Shown: piece after piece, positions 1-7,989 of the stretch
Position numbering within the stretch: the first letter of the stretch is position 1
How the letters are laid out: every line of letters begins with the position of its first letter
Assembly (NCBI GenBank): GCA_027001525.1
Contig: JALTMR010000573.1
Location: forward strand, 1-8,819
Reading direction: 5' to 3'
Origin: Gammaproteobacteria bacterium
GTDB lineage: Bacteria; Pseudomonadota; Gammaproteobacteria; Tenderiales; Tenderiaceae
DNA: 8,819 nucleotides
Made by a program: the position numbers and the translations under genes
The notes under the pieces: model-generated
What the model saw: the letters and a program-made list of their open reading frames with translations, nothing else
Databases searched by the model: none
What the model was told of the DNA's origin: nothing

Positions 1-264
1 CAGAAATAACTTGGCATGTAGCCAGCCGTCCCCGGAAAAGGCGGCCCAGGCGTAATCGACCAGCAGCCAGAGACCAAAAACTACCGTCAGCACCGCGCCA
101 ATCGTCATGATGGCGTAGAGCTTGCGTTCCATGACCTTCATGCGCTCATTGCCGGGGCTATCGTCGGCATCGATGACCGCGTGATAGACAAACAGGCGCG
201 GCAGGTAAAAAAGACCGGCGAACCAGGTCACCATAAAAATGACGTGAAATGCTTTAACCCACAC
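1..264 (-). CDS. hemJ: HemJ-type protoporphyrinogen IX oxidase, N-terminal part (runs off the left edge)
   Basis: HemJ is the small inner-membrane enzyme that oxidises protoporphyrinogen IX to protoporphyrin IX, the penultimate step of heme synthesis, in many proteobacteria lacking HemY or HemG. The visible 88 residues start MWVKAFHVIFMVTWFAGLFY and continue with LPRLFVYHAV, which is the family's characteristic first membrane helix and following loop. A charged stretch (NERMKVMERKLY, about residues 39-50) comes next, then a second membrane helix at about 51-72. The family is usually about 140-150 residues, so the C-terminal 40 percent or so lies outside the window. The start is GTG: an in-frame TAG sits two codons upstream, and a GGGAG ribosome-binding site lies 7 nt before the GTG. 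The gene is 69 bp downstream of the CLC gene on the same strand and may be read with it. The older label CopD-like membrane protein describes the same family. Confidence 0.88.
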   Translation of the reverse strand, partial: MWVKAFHVIFMVTWFAGLFYLPRLFVYHAVIDADDSPGNERMKVMERKLYAIMTIGAVLTVVFGLWLLVDYAWAAFSGDGWLHAKLFL

Positions 265-333
265 AGACTAACTCCCAAGGCTATGAATTGAATTCAGGCT
301 GTCGCTCTCAGCCCGTCTCGCAGGAGGGCCATT

Positions 334-2085
334 CTATGCGTTTGTGGCGGGGTAGCGATAATGTTCTTCGATATCTTCCTCCGTCAACACCCCCAGCACC
401 GCGCAACAATCCGGGTCGGCGCGGTTGACGACGTAAAGCATCTCCGCCTGGCGCTCACGAAGAAGTTGCAACGCCTCTTGCAGCGAGGCACGCATATCGA
501 TGGCCAGCGCCTCGGCGCGCTGGGCCGGAATAGCGGCCAGATCGATCAGGCCCTCGCCGCCCGCCGCCTCCAGCTGGCGCGCCAGATCCGCCGGTGCCAG
601 CACCTGGGCTCGCTCTTTATCGCAGTCGAACACCAGCCAGTGGGGTTGGCGGCGCAGAATCTCATCCGCCTCCGCCGCGCCCAGTTGACGGGGACAATGC
701 ACCACCTCGCGATCCATCCCCTTCATCACACTGATGCGCCGCAGCGCCTGCGCCACGGGGGAGTCCTGGTAGTTCAGGCCGCGCATCTCTCCCAACATCA
801 TAAAGATGGAGCGCGTACCAAAAACCTGCGAACTGACCAACGAGGCACTGACAATGGCCAACATGCCCGGCAGAATAATGTGCGGGTTGGCCGTTAGCTC
901 CAGCAGGGCAATCAGCGCCGCCAACGGAGCCTGCAAGGTGGCACCCATCATCGCCCCCATGCCGATCATGGCGTAGTGCCCGGCAGAGGAGGTCACATCC
1001 GGCGACAGCATCGCCGCCAGCGCACCCAGGGCGGCCCCGGCGCAGGCACCAATCATCAGGGTCGGGCCAATCAGGCCGCCGGGCACACCCAGTCCCAGCG
1101 CGGCACTGGTGGCCACCACCTTCACCAGCACAATCAACAGCAGCAAACCGATGCCCAGCTGCCCCAGCATGGCACCGTTCACGGTGTCGTAACCGATACC
1201 CATAATGGCCGGCACAAACACCGCACACACGCCCACCAGCAGCCCCGCCAGAGTGGTACGCTGCCACAGCGGCCGCCCTTTGGCGACTGCGGAAAAATAG
1301 CGCAGGCAGTAGTAAAACAGCGCCGCAATGCAACCCACCACCAGCCCCAGCAGCAGCACATAGGGAATTTCCTGCATCGACCCCAACTGCATGGGGGGCA
1401 CATCGAACGCCGGCGCATCACCGAAGAAGATCCGACTGACAATGGTGGCCGCCACGGCCGCCAGAATCACCGGAATAAAGCTGGCCAGCACATACTCCAT
1501 CAACACCACTTCCATGGCGAAAACCACCCCCGCCAGCGGCGTGTTGAACGAGGCGGCAATCGCCGCGGCCACACCACAAGCCACCAGGGTGCGACTGCTG
1601 CTATTGGAAAGATGCAGCCCCTGCGCCAGCCGTGAACCTGCCGTTGCCCCCAGGTGCACCGCCGGCCCCTCGCGACCCACGGAATGACCGGAGATAATCG
1701 CCACCGCCGCGCCAAAAAACTGCATGATGGCATTAGAGAGGGGCAGATTGGCCTGATGGTAGGCGAGGCGCTCCATTACATGCACCACCCCGACGCTGCG
1801 ACTCTGGGCCCGGGTGGCCTGAAACACCAGCCCAATCAACAAGCCACCGCCAATGGGCAGCAGCAAACGCCACCACCAGGCCAGGGCTTCGTAGTTTTCG
1901 GGGTTGCTATCGGCCAGAAAGCTCATCTGCACCGACTCGATCAGGAGCCGAAAAGCGACAATCACCAGACCCGCCAACAGGCCGCAGAGCACGCCAAACA
2001 GGGCCAAATGCCACAACGCATCCATCCCCACCATGCGGGCGTGGAGTCTCTGGCGCATTGCCGGGGTCAGGCGCGGCGGTTTCAA
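334..2085 (-). CDS. CLC-family chloride channel/transporter with C-terminal CBS-like region
   Basis: The 583-residue protein has about 430 residues of hydrophobic CLC core followed by a soluble C-terminus. Family landmarks are the gating-glutamate motif GREGP (137-141, Glu139), the stretch SFNTPLAGVVFAMEV (179-193) and GVPGGLIGP (333-341). The tail (about 455-583) looks like a degenerate CBS pair; the last part, about 534-576, is the clearer half. By hand alignment to E. coli ClcA several functional residues differ. The GSGIP serine is Val98, the internal proton glutamate is Val193, the GxFxP phenylalanine is Ile339 and the central tyrosine is probably Phe428. This resembles a proteobacterial subfamily I recall with VGVVHV at the first motif, so it may be normal there. 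Whether it acts as a channel or a H+/Cl- exchanger cannot be read from sequence. The assumed start is TTG, with AAGGA about 10 nt upstream; an ATG at codon 10 lacks a ribosome site. The gene is divergent from yqaA and upstream of hemJ. Confidence 0.92.
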   Translation of the reverse strand: MKPPRLTPAMRQRLHARMVGMDALWHLALFGVLCGLLAGLVIVAFRLLIESVQMSFLADSNPENYEALAWWWRLLLPIGGGLLIGLVFQATRAQSRSVGVVHVMERLAYHQANLPLSNAIMQFFGAAVAIISGHSVGREGPAVHLGATAGSRLAQGLHLSNSSSRTLVACGVAAAIAASFNTPLAGVVFAMEVVLMEYVLASFIPVILAAVAATIVSRIFFGDAPAFDVPPMQLGSMQEIPYVLLLGLVVGCIAALFYYCLRYFSAVAKGRPLWQRTTLAGLLVGVCAVFVPAIMGIGYDTVNGAMLGQLGIGLLLLIVLVKVVATSAALGLGVPGGLIGPTLMIGACAGAALGALAAMLSPDVTSSAGHYAMIGMGAMMGATLQAPLAALIALLELTANPHIILPGMLAIVSASLVSSQVFGTRSIFMMLGEMRGLNYQDSPVAQALRRISVMKGMDREVVHCPRQLGAAEADEILRRQPHWLVFDCDKERAQVLAPADLARQLEAAGGEGLIDLAAIPAQRAEALAIDMRASLQEALQLLRERQAEMLYVVNRADPDCCAVLGVLTEEDIEEHYRYPATNA

Positions 2086-2172
2086 GGAGTGCGATTCCTT
2101 TCCTGGGAGGATTTACTTTGGCGGCCAAACCCTGCAGGCTCAGCCCATTCAAACTTTCGTAGACTACCCGAA

Positions 2173-2622
2173 TTGGAAGACATACTACAGCAGTGGGGAT
2201 TGTGGGGACTACTGCTCAGCGCCTTCATTTCCTCCACCCTCGCGCCCGGCGGCTCCGAAGCACTCTTTGTCGCGCTGCTGCTACAGGGATTTCACTCACC
2301 ACTGGCGCTGCTGCTGGTCGCCACCGTGGGCAACACACTGGGCGGCCTGAGTTCCTGGCTCATTGGTCGTCTGATCGCCAGAAAATACCCGGCTGAACGG
2401 CTGGCCAATGCCAGACACGAAGCGGCGGTGGCGAAGGTCAGGCGCTGGGGCAGCCCGATTCTGCTGCTCTCCTGGCTGCCGCTGGTGGGAGACCCGCTCT
2501 GCGTCGCAGCGGGCTGGTTACGCATCAATGTGCTGTCTGCACTCTGTTTTATCGCCATCGGCAAAGCGGCGCGCTATGGCGCACTGTGGTGGGTAGTGAA
2601 CCAAGGGGTGTCCTCAGGATGA
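2173..2622 (+). CDS. yqaA: YqaA-family (DedA/VTT-like) small inner-membrane protein
   Basis: This is a 149-residue, strongly hydrophobic protein that resembles E. coli YqaA along its length. Shared landmarks are STLAPGGSEALFVALL (21-36), VGNTLGGLSSWLIGRL (52-67), LLLSWLPLVGDPLCVAAGW (97-115) and GKAARYGAL (130-138). YqaA belongs to the wider DedA/SNARE-associated membrane group, implicated in lipid handling and envelope homeostasis; the exact role of YqaA itself is not settled. The open frame extends far upstream, but that part is antisense to the CLC gene. I chose the TTG at 2173 because it gives the family length (E. coli about 142 residues) and a hydrophobic N-terminus right after the start. 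No good ribosome site precedes it. A strong GGGAGG site at 2105-2110 instead serves a 14-codon frame ending 10 nt before this TTG. The gene overlaps the convergent CNB-rhodanese gene by 9 bp. The start is uncertain, the family assignment is not. Confidence 0.82.
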   Translation: MEDILQQWGLWGLLLSAFISSTLAPGGSEALFVALLLQGFHSPLALLLVATVGNTLGGLSSWLIGRLIARKYPAERLANARHEAAVAKVRRWGSPILLLSWLPLVGDPLCVAAGWLRINVLSALCFIAIGKAARYGALWWVVNQGVSSG

Positions 2623-3714
2623 ACCCGTCTTCACCTCGGCCGCCAACGCCGCCATGTCAGAGGCAGGCACACCTTCCCTGACGACACTGGTTGTCAAACC
2701 GTATTGGCTCAATATAAATGCAGCAGCGGAGCTACGGCGCCCGGTGGGACAGTAGCAGATATAGTGCGCGCTTTTATCCAGCGATTGTGCCAGCCGGTGG
2801 CTCTCATTGAGCGGCACATTGACCGCACCAGCCAGGTGACCGTGCTGGAACTCTGACCGCGCCCGCACATCGACCCAAACAGCACCCTGCTGCGCCACCA
2901 ATGCTTTTGCCGTGTCATAGTTCAGCCAGTCCTGCATCGGCTCCTGCATCAGCACCAGAAAGTCTTCCTTGTTGAGGCGCAGCAACACACCATCGGTCTG
3001 CATCGACACGGTGGCATTTCTCGGCTTGTCTGAAATCAGCGCTGCCTCGCCAAAGGCAGCGCCTTCGCCCAGGCCCGCCATCTCGACGCTCTCGTCAATC
3101 GCTTCGTCTTCATCCACCACGCGCGTCACCATCGCTTCGCCCTGCTCGATGACGTAGAAGTAATCCCCTTCGTCGCCCTGGCGGATAATCACCTCACCGG
3201 CCTCCACGCGGGCGGGATCCATCTTCTCCAGCACGCGATCGATATTGGCAGCGGGCAGTTTTCTGAAATTGGGCGAATGCTGCATCTTGCGCTTGAGCTC
3301 CCCCTTGTCGATGCAGAGAATTTCGGTGCCGCTCATGATCACCTCCTGCGTATCCGACGAGGCGCTCTGGGCCCAGGCCAGCATGGTATCCACCAGCTCG
3401 CGGTCAATGCGGATGTAGAGAATGGGGGTGGTGGCCACGGCGCTCACCTGTCGCGGCGAGTTTTCATCCAGCGCATGGCGACTCTCGCTGGAACCGCTGA
3501 CGATTCGACGCGGCTCACCGCCAGGGCTTGTGATCTCGACCTCCCCCTCCAGCAGATAGATGAGATGAGGGTCTTCATCCCCCGCCTTGAAGAGGGTGTA
3601 ACCCGCCGGCAAAGGCTGCTCGGACGTCTGTGCTGCCAGCTCGGCAATCTGGTCCTCCAGCAACGATGAGATGGGCTCAAGCCGTGCCAGTGTAAAGAGA
3701 TCTACCGTATTCAT
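2614..3714 (-). CDS. Two cyclic-nucleotide-binding domains fused to a C-terminal rhodanese domain
   Basis: The 366-residue soluble protein has three parts. Residues about 8-115 form a first cyclic-nucleotide-binding (CNB) fold, recognisable from PAGYTLFKAGDEDPHLIYLLEGEVEI-type spacing, but its phosphate-binding cassette is degenerate. Residues about 148-262 form a second CNB fold with an intact cassette, FGEAALISDKPRNATV (221-236). Its Glu223 and Arg232 sit where cAMP-binding proteins contact ribose and phosphate. Residues about 268-360 are a rhodanese domain with VDVRARSEFQHGHLAGAVNVP (the usual DxRxxxEF-GHIxGAxNxP signature) and the active loop CPTGRRS, with Cys322 as the sulfur-carrying residue. 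No DNA-binding helix-turn-helix is visible, so it is not an ordinary CRP-like regulator. A ligand-gated sulfurtransferase or sensor is the natural inference; ligand and acceptor are unknown. The ATG start has only a weak GGA site. The gene is divergent from the large flavo-Fe-S oxidoreductase and convergent with yqaA, overlapping it by 9 bp. Confidence 0.9.
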   Translation of the reverse strand: MNTVDLFTLARLEPISSLLEDQIAELAAQTSEQPLPAGYTLFKAGDEDPHLIYLLEGEVEITSPGGEPRRIVSGSSESRHALDENSPRQVSAVATTPILYIRIDRELVDTMLAWAQSASSDTQEVIMSGTEILCIDKGELKRKMQHSPNFRKLPAANIDRVLEKMDPARVEAGEVIIRQGDEGDYFYVIEQGEAMVTRVVDEDEAIDESVEMAGLGEGAAFGEAALISDKPRNATVSMQTDGVLLRLNKEDFLVLMQEPMQDWLNYDTAKALVAQQGAVWVDVRARSEFQHGHLAGAVNVPLNESHRLAQSLDKSAHYICYCPTGRRSSAAAFILSQYGLTTSVVREGVPASDMAALAAEVKTGSS

Positions 3715-3756
3715 TGTCTTTGTCCGCTATCTTTTGCCTGAACCCGAAAAGCGGCG

Positions 3757-3771
3757 ACTTCAAAGCGAAGT
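3757..3771. repeat. Short inverted repeat in the divergent CNB-rhodanese / oxidoreductase gap
   Basis: ACTTC-AAAGC-GAAGT is a perfect 5-bp inverted repeat with a 5-bp centre, about 43 bp upstream of the CNB-rhodanese start and 97 bp upstream of the oxidoreductase start. It could be an operator half-site pair or a small hairpin in the 5' leader. A repeat this short can arise by chance. Confidence 0.2.
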
Positions 3772-3789
3772 TCCCCTGCTTGGCCCGCG

Positions 3790-3819
3790 TTAATCCCCAG
3801 GGGCGTGTCATGTTAAACT
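3790..3819 (+). promoter_or_regulatory. Possible promoter of the large oxidoreductase gene
   Basis: A TAAACT box (3814-3819) preceded by TGT gives an extended minus-10 pattern, TGtTAAACT. A weak TTAATC box (3790-3795) lies 18 bp upstream. This would place the transcript start about 40 bp before the ATG at 3868. Both boxes deviate from the sigma-70 consensus, so the call is tentative. Confidence 0.22.
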
Positions 3820-3867
3820 GAGCACCCCCTTGGAAAGATCCGCCCTTTTTTATCGGCCTCTGAAATC

Positions 3868-6800
3868 ATGACATTAGATAGCAATCCGCGGCTGCGCGAG
3901 ATTCCCTACAATTACACTTCCTTCTCCGACCGCGAGATCGTCATCCGCTACCTGGGCGAACCGATGTGGGATGTGCTCAATGAGCTGAGAGGCTCACGCC
4001 GCACCGGACGCTCAGCGCGAATGCTGTTTGAGGTGCTGGGCGACATGTGGGTCATCCACCGCAACCCGTTCATTCAGGACGACCTGCTGGAAAACCCCAA
4101 ACGCTGGGAGTCCCTGACCACCGCCCTGCGCCACCGGCTGGGCCAGATCGTCGAGCGTGCCGCGGGCAACCCGCTGACGTTACAACTGGTGGATGCAGCC
4201 AAAAAGGCCGTCACCGAGTTCGAGCAGTGGCTGCCGGCACAAGGCGAGAAGCGCAAAAAGGCGTTCAGGAAGCTCGTCAAAATTACCCGCAAGGACAATA
4301 TTCGCTTCGACGGCCTGGCCCGCGTCTCCCACGTTACCGATGCGACCGACTGGCGCGTTGAGTACCCGCTGCTGGTGCTGATGCCCGACACGGAAAACGA
4401 GGTCGCCCCACTGGTGGCGGCCTGTATCGAACTCGGCCTGACGATCATCCCCCGCGGTGGCGGCACCGGCTACACCGGCGGGGCGATACCGCTGCACGCT
4501 GACAGCGCCGTCATCAACACCGAGAAGCTTGAGGCACTCAGCGATGTGGAGATGCGCCCGCTGCCCGGCCTCGACCGTGAAGTTGCCACCGTGCGAGCCG
4601 AGGCCGGGGTGGTGACACGACGGGTCTCCGACGTAGCCTACGCCAACGGCTACGTTTTCGCCGTTGACCCCACCTCGCAGGATGCCTCCACCATCGGCGG
4701 CAACATCGCCATGAACGCCGGCGGCAAAAAGGCGGTGCTGTGGGGCACCACCATCGACAACCTGGTCTCCTGGCGCATGGTCACGCCAGACGCCCAGTGG
4801 ATGGAGGTGGAACGCCTCAACCACAACCTGGGAAAAATTCACGATCAGGACGAAGTGCAGTTTCGCATCACCCGCTACCGGCCCGATGGCAAAACCATCA
4901 TCGGTGAAGCCGAGCTGATCACCCTGCCCGGTCAGGCGTTTCGCAAAGAGGGGCTGGGCAAGGATGTCACCGACAAATTCCTCGGCGGCCTGCCCGGCGT
5001 GCAGAAAGAGGGCTGTGACGGCCTGATCACCTCCGGCGTCTTCATCGTCCACAAAGAACCGGCCCATACCCGCACCGTCTGCCTCGAATTTTTTGGTGAT
5101 GACATGCGCCGCGCCGTACCGGCCATCGTCGAAACCATCAACCACCTGGAGCGCACCGACGGCGTGGTGCTGGCCGGACTCGAACATCTGGATGAGCGCT
5201 ACGTCAAAGCGGTGAAATACAGCACCAAGGCGCCGCGCCGCGAACAACCCAAAATGGTGCTCATCGCCGACATAGGGGGGGATGTGGAGGACCGCGTCTC
5301 CGCAGCCGCCTCCACCGTGGTGCGCCTGGCCAGCCAGCGTGGCGGTGAAGGCTTTATCGCCACCAGCCCCGAGGCGCGCAAACGCTTCTGGGCTGACCGC
5401 TCCCGTACTGCCGCCATTGCCGCCCACACCAACGCCTTCAAAATCAACGAAGACGTGGTGATTCCGCTGGACAAACTGGGGGACTACAACGAGGGCATCG
5501 AGCAGATCAATATCGACTACTCGACCCACAACAAGCTCAACATGATTGCCGCGGTGAAGGCCTACCTCAAAGGTGATATCGCCCAGCAGCTACGCCGCGC
5601 CGACATGGACAACAGCGCTGAAATCGACGCCATTGTCGAGTCCAAATGCACGGCCGCACTGACCTACCTCGACGGCGTGGAGCGGCGCTGGCAGTCGATC
5701 ATGGCCCGTCTCCACGACAAGGCCCAGGACCACCCCGGTCTGCTCGACCAACGCGCCCAGGAGGCACTGCAGGCAGGCGACACCCTGCTCCAGCTGCTGC
5801 TGCGGCGCGATCTGCGCATCTCCTACCGCAAAGAGGTGGAGCAGCCGCTGAAAGAGATCTTCTTCGGCCAGGATCTGGAGCCGGTGCACCAGCGCCTTGA
5901 CGAGATCCACGCCGATATCCGCTCCAGCCGCCTGTTTGTGGCCACCCACATGCACGCCGGTGATGGCAACGTTCACACCAACATCCCGGTCAACTCCAAC
6001 GACTACCGCATGATGCACGAGGCCGACAAGATCGTTGATCGCGTCATGGCGCTGGCGACCCGACTCGATGGCGTTATCTCTGGTGAGCACGGCATCGGCC
6101 TGACCAAAATCCAGTACCTGGGTGAGGCGGAGATCAACGATTTTGTCGACTATAAAAAGCGAATCGACCCCAAAGGGCACTTTAATCGCGACAAACTGAT
6201 GCCCGGCTCCGGCCTCGACAACGCCTACACCCCCTCCCTGCGCCTGCTGCAACAAGAGGCGCTGATTATGGAGGAGAGTGAACTGGGGGCACTCAACGAA
6301 GACATCAAGGATTGCCTGCGCTGTGGCAAATGCAAGCCGGTCTGCAATACCCACATCCCGCGCGCCAATCTGCTCTATTCACCGCGCAATAAAATTCTCG
6401 GCACCGGCCTGATCATCGAAGCCTTTCTCTACGAAGAGCAGACCCGGCGCGGCATTTCGCTGCGCCATTTCGACGAGATGAACGATGTTGCCGACCACTG
6501 CACCGTTTGCCACAAATGCCTGGCCCCCTGCCCGGTCAATATCGACTTTGGCGATGTCTCGATCCGAATGCGCACGATTCTCAAAAACCGGGGCCAGAAA
6601 CGCAGCCACATCGGCACCAAGGCCTCGATGGCCTTTCTCAACGTCACCGACCCGGCCACCATCAAAACCATGCGCAAGGGGATGATCGAATGGGGCTACG
6701 CCGGCCAGCGCCTGGCCCATACCGTAGCCAAAAAGATTGGCCTGCTCGGCAGCGAGAAGAAGATACCGGCCGCCACCACCGGCAAACCGCAAGTCACGGA

Positions 6801-7725
6801 GCAGATCATCCAGTTCATGAAAAAACCGATGCCGGCCGGCCTGCCGACCCAGACCATGCGGGCACTGCTCGGGGTGGAAGACACCAAGGTGGTGCCGATT
6901 CTGCGCGACCCGGCCAAAATTGACGAGGAGTCGGACGCCGTTTTCTACTTCCCCGGCTGCGGCTCCGAGCGCCTGTTCAGCGAAGTGGGGCTGGCCACAC
7001 TGGCCATGCTCTACGAAACGGGGGCGCAGACCGTGATTCCCCCCAGCTACCTGTGCTGCGGCTACCCGCAGACCTCTGCCGGTGACTTAGCCAAAGGCCA
7101 TCAGATCACCACCGATAATCGCGTACTCTTTCATCGTGTCGCCAACACCCTCAACTATCTCGACATCAAAACAGTGATCGTCTCCTGTGGCACCTGCATG
7201 GATCAGCTGCTGAAATATGAGTTCGAGAAGATCTTCCCCGGCTGTCGCCTGCTCGACATTCACGAATACCTGCTGGAACAGGGCGTCAGCCTGGCGGGGG
7301 TGAACGGCACGCAGTACCTCTACCACGATCCGTGTCACACGCCCATGAAAGTGCACAACCCCCTCAAGGTCGCCTCAACGCTGCTTCAGCAGGAGGTCGT
7401 CCTGACGGATCGTTGCTGCGGCGAGGCCGGCACCCTGGCCATCTCCCGCCCCGACATCTCGTCACAGATTCGCTTTCGCAAGGAAGAGGAGCTGCAACAA
7501 GGCATCAAGGCGCTGACCGGGCGCAACACCGCAGAGCCGGGCGAAGTCAAACTCCTCACCTCCTGCCCCGCCTGCCAACAGGGGCTGGCCCGCTATGGTG
7601 AGACGACCGGAGCCGAGCCGATCTACATCGTCACCGAGCTGGCCAACAAGCAGCTGGGCGAAGGCTGGCAGAGACAGTTTGTAGAACAGGTCAAGGCCGG
7701 AGGCATTGAGCGTATTTTGCTCTAG
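3868..7725 (+). CDS. Large FAD and iron-sulfur oxidoreductase (DUF3683 + FAD-linked oxidase + 4Fe-4S + two CCG domains)
   Basis: The 1285-residue chain reads as a GlcD-like flavoprotein fused to a GlcF/GlpC-like Fe-S protein. Residues 1-140 match the DUF3683 N-terminus. The FAD-binding (PCMH) domain, about 160-390, has the loop [14 protein letters not shown] (195-208) and [12 protein letters not shown] (275-286). The FAD-oxidase C-terminal domain, about 390-785, has [10 protein letters not shown] (694-703) and SGEHGIG (738-744). It contains an extra helical stretch at about 570-690. Two 4Fe-4S motifs follow: Cys816/819/822/826 and Cys878/881/884/888. Two CCG modules end the chain: Cys1031, 1063-1064, 1107/1110 and Cys1156, 1183-1184, 1233/1236. 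All cysteines are intact. This layout fits a respiratory 2-hydroxyacid dehydrogenase passing electrons from flavin through clusters to a quinone or carrier, probably at the inner face of the membrane. The substrate (lactate, glycolate, 2-hydroxyglutarate or other) cannot be assigned. There is no signal peptide. The ATG at 3868 lacks a clear ribosome site, but no better start is near. Confidence 0.9.
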   Translation: MTLDSNPRLREIPYNYTSFSDREIVIRYLGEPMWDVLNELRGSRRTGRSARMLFEVLGDMWVIHRNPFIQDDLLENPKRWESLTTALRHRLGQIVERAAGNPLTLQLVDAAKKAVTEFEQWLPAQGEKRKKAFRKLVKITRKDNIRFDGLARVSHVTDATDWRVEYPLLVLMPDTENEVAPLVAACIELGLTIIPRGGGTGYTGGAIPLHADSAVINTEKLEALSDVEMRPLPGLDREVATVRAEAGVVTRRVSDVAYANGYVFAVDPTSQDASTIGGNIAMNAGGKKAVLWGTTIDNLVSWRMVTPDAQWMEVERLNHNLGKIHDQDEVQFRITRYRPDGKTIIGEAELITLPGQAFRKEGLGKDVTDKFLGGLPGVQKEGCDGLITSGVFIVHKEPAHTRTVCLEFFGDDMRRAVPAIVETINHLERTDGVVLAGLEHLDERYVKAVKYSTKAPRREQPKMVLIADIGGDVEDRVSAAASTVVRLASQRGGEGFIATSPEARKRFWADRSRTAAIAAHTNAFKINEDVVIPLDKLGDYNEGIEQINIDYSTHNKLNMIAAVKAYLKGDIAQQLRRADMDNSAEIDAIVESKCTAALTYLDGVERRWQSIMARLHDKAQDHPGLLDQRAQEALQAGDTLLQLLLRRDLRISYRKEVEQPLKEIFFGQDLEPVHQRLDEIHADIRSSRLFVATHMHAGDGNVHTNIPVNSNDYRMMHEADKIVDRVMALATRLDGVISGEHGIGLTKIQYLGEAEINDFVDYKKRIDPKGHFNRDKLMPGSGLDNAYTPSLRLLQQEALIMEESELGALNEDIKDCLRCGKCKPVCNTHIPRANLLYSPRNKILGTGLIIEAFLYEEQTRRGISLRHFDEMNDVADHCTVCHKCLAPCPVNIDFGDVSIRMRTILKNRGQKRSHIGTKASMAFLNVTDPATIKTMRKGMIEWGYAGQRLAHTVAKKIGLLGSEKKIPAATTGKPQVTEQIIQFMKKPMPAGLPTQTMRALLGVEDTKVVPILRDPAKIDEESDAVFYFPGCGSERLFSEVGLATLAMLYETGAQTVIPPSYLCCGYPQTSAGDLAKGHQITTDNRVLFHRVANTLNYLDIKTVIVSCGTCMDQLLKYEFEKIFPGCRLLDIHEYLLEQGVSLAGVNGTQYLYHDPCHTPMKVHNPLKVASTLLQQEVVLTDRCCGEAGTLAISRPDISSQIRFRKEEELQQGIKALTGRNTAEPGEVKLLTSCPACQQGLARYGETTGAEPIYIVTELANKQLGEGWQRQFVEQVKAGGIERILL

Positions 7726-7755
7726 TACCCTTTCAAGGCAGTAAATTGGGAGAGC

Positions 7756-7776
7756 GCTTGGTGGTTATCACCAGGC
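7756..7776. terminator. Hairpin between convergent oxidoreductase and DUF2905 genes
   Basis: GCTTGGTG and CACCAGGC pair in an 8-bp stem (one G-T wobble) around the 5-nt loop GTTAT. The hairpin sits in the 53-bp gap between two converging genes, where a bidirectional terminator or transcript-end hairpin is expected. Neither side is followed by a clear T-run, so it may stabilise 3' ends or terminate weakly rather than act as a classic intrinsic terminator. Confidence 0.45.
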
Positions 7777-7778
7777 TC

Positions 7779-7982
7779 CTAGCGGCGCATAAAGAGCCAG
7801 ACCAGCAGCGATAAAACCAGGCTGATGATGATCGATGTGGTCAGGGGAAAATAGAAACTGAAGTTCTCTTTCTCCACAGCTATATCACCCGGCAGACGCC
7901 CCAGGCCCAGCTTCTGAATCAGAGGCCAGAGCAGGCCGAGAATGAGCAGGGAAATACCCGCGAGAATGAGAAAGCGTTGCAT
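7779..7982 (-). CDS. DUF2905-family small membrane protein
   Basis: This 67-residue protein has two membrane helices, about residues 4-24 and 46-64. They are separated by the conserved family core GLGRLPGDIAVEKENFSFYFP (about 26-46), and the C-terminus is the basic WLFMRR. That pattern identifies the DUF2905 family, which is widespread in bacteria and has no established function. The length is typical. The ATG start fits the family, but there is no ribosome-binding site: the bases upstream are the T-tract and the end of a long inverted repeat that follows rpiA. The gene is on the same strand as rpiA, 98 bp downstream. It could depend on rpiA read-through or on a promoter I cannot see. It converges with the large oxidoreductase gene. 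Confidence 0.85.
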   Translation of the reverse strand: MQRFLILAGISLLILGLLWPLIQKLGLGRLPGDIAVEKENFSFYFPLTTSIIISLVLSLLVWLFMRR

Positions 7983-7989
7983 CAGAAAT

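Noticed and set aside
265..333. TGAATTCAATTCA near-palindrome between the CLC gene and hemJ as an operator or terminator
   Set aside because: The symmetric arms are only 6 bp of AT-rich sequence around a single base, with no T-run and no recognisable regulator site.
1654..2172. Upstream extension of the yqaA-like frame, and other plus-strand frames antisense to the CLC gene
   Set aside because: The extension is antisense to the well-supported CLC gene and reads His/Gln-rich. The yqaA family length fits a start at 2173.
4180..5529. 449-codon open frame on the minus strand inside the large oxidoreductase gene
   Set aside because: It lies fully antisense to a gene with intact FAD motifs. Its product is Gly/Val/Asp/His-rich, as expected from reading GC-biased codons backwards, and I recognise no domain.
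5590..6354. 254-codon minus-strand open frame in the same gene
   Set aside because: It is also antisense to recognised FAD-oxidase and Fe-S sequence, and its composition is that of a shadow frame; no motif was seen.
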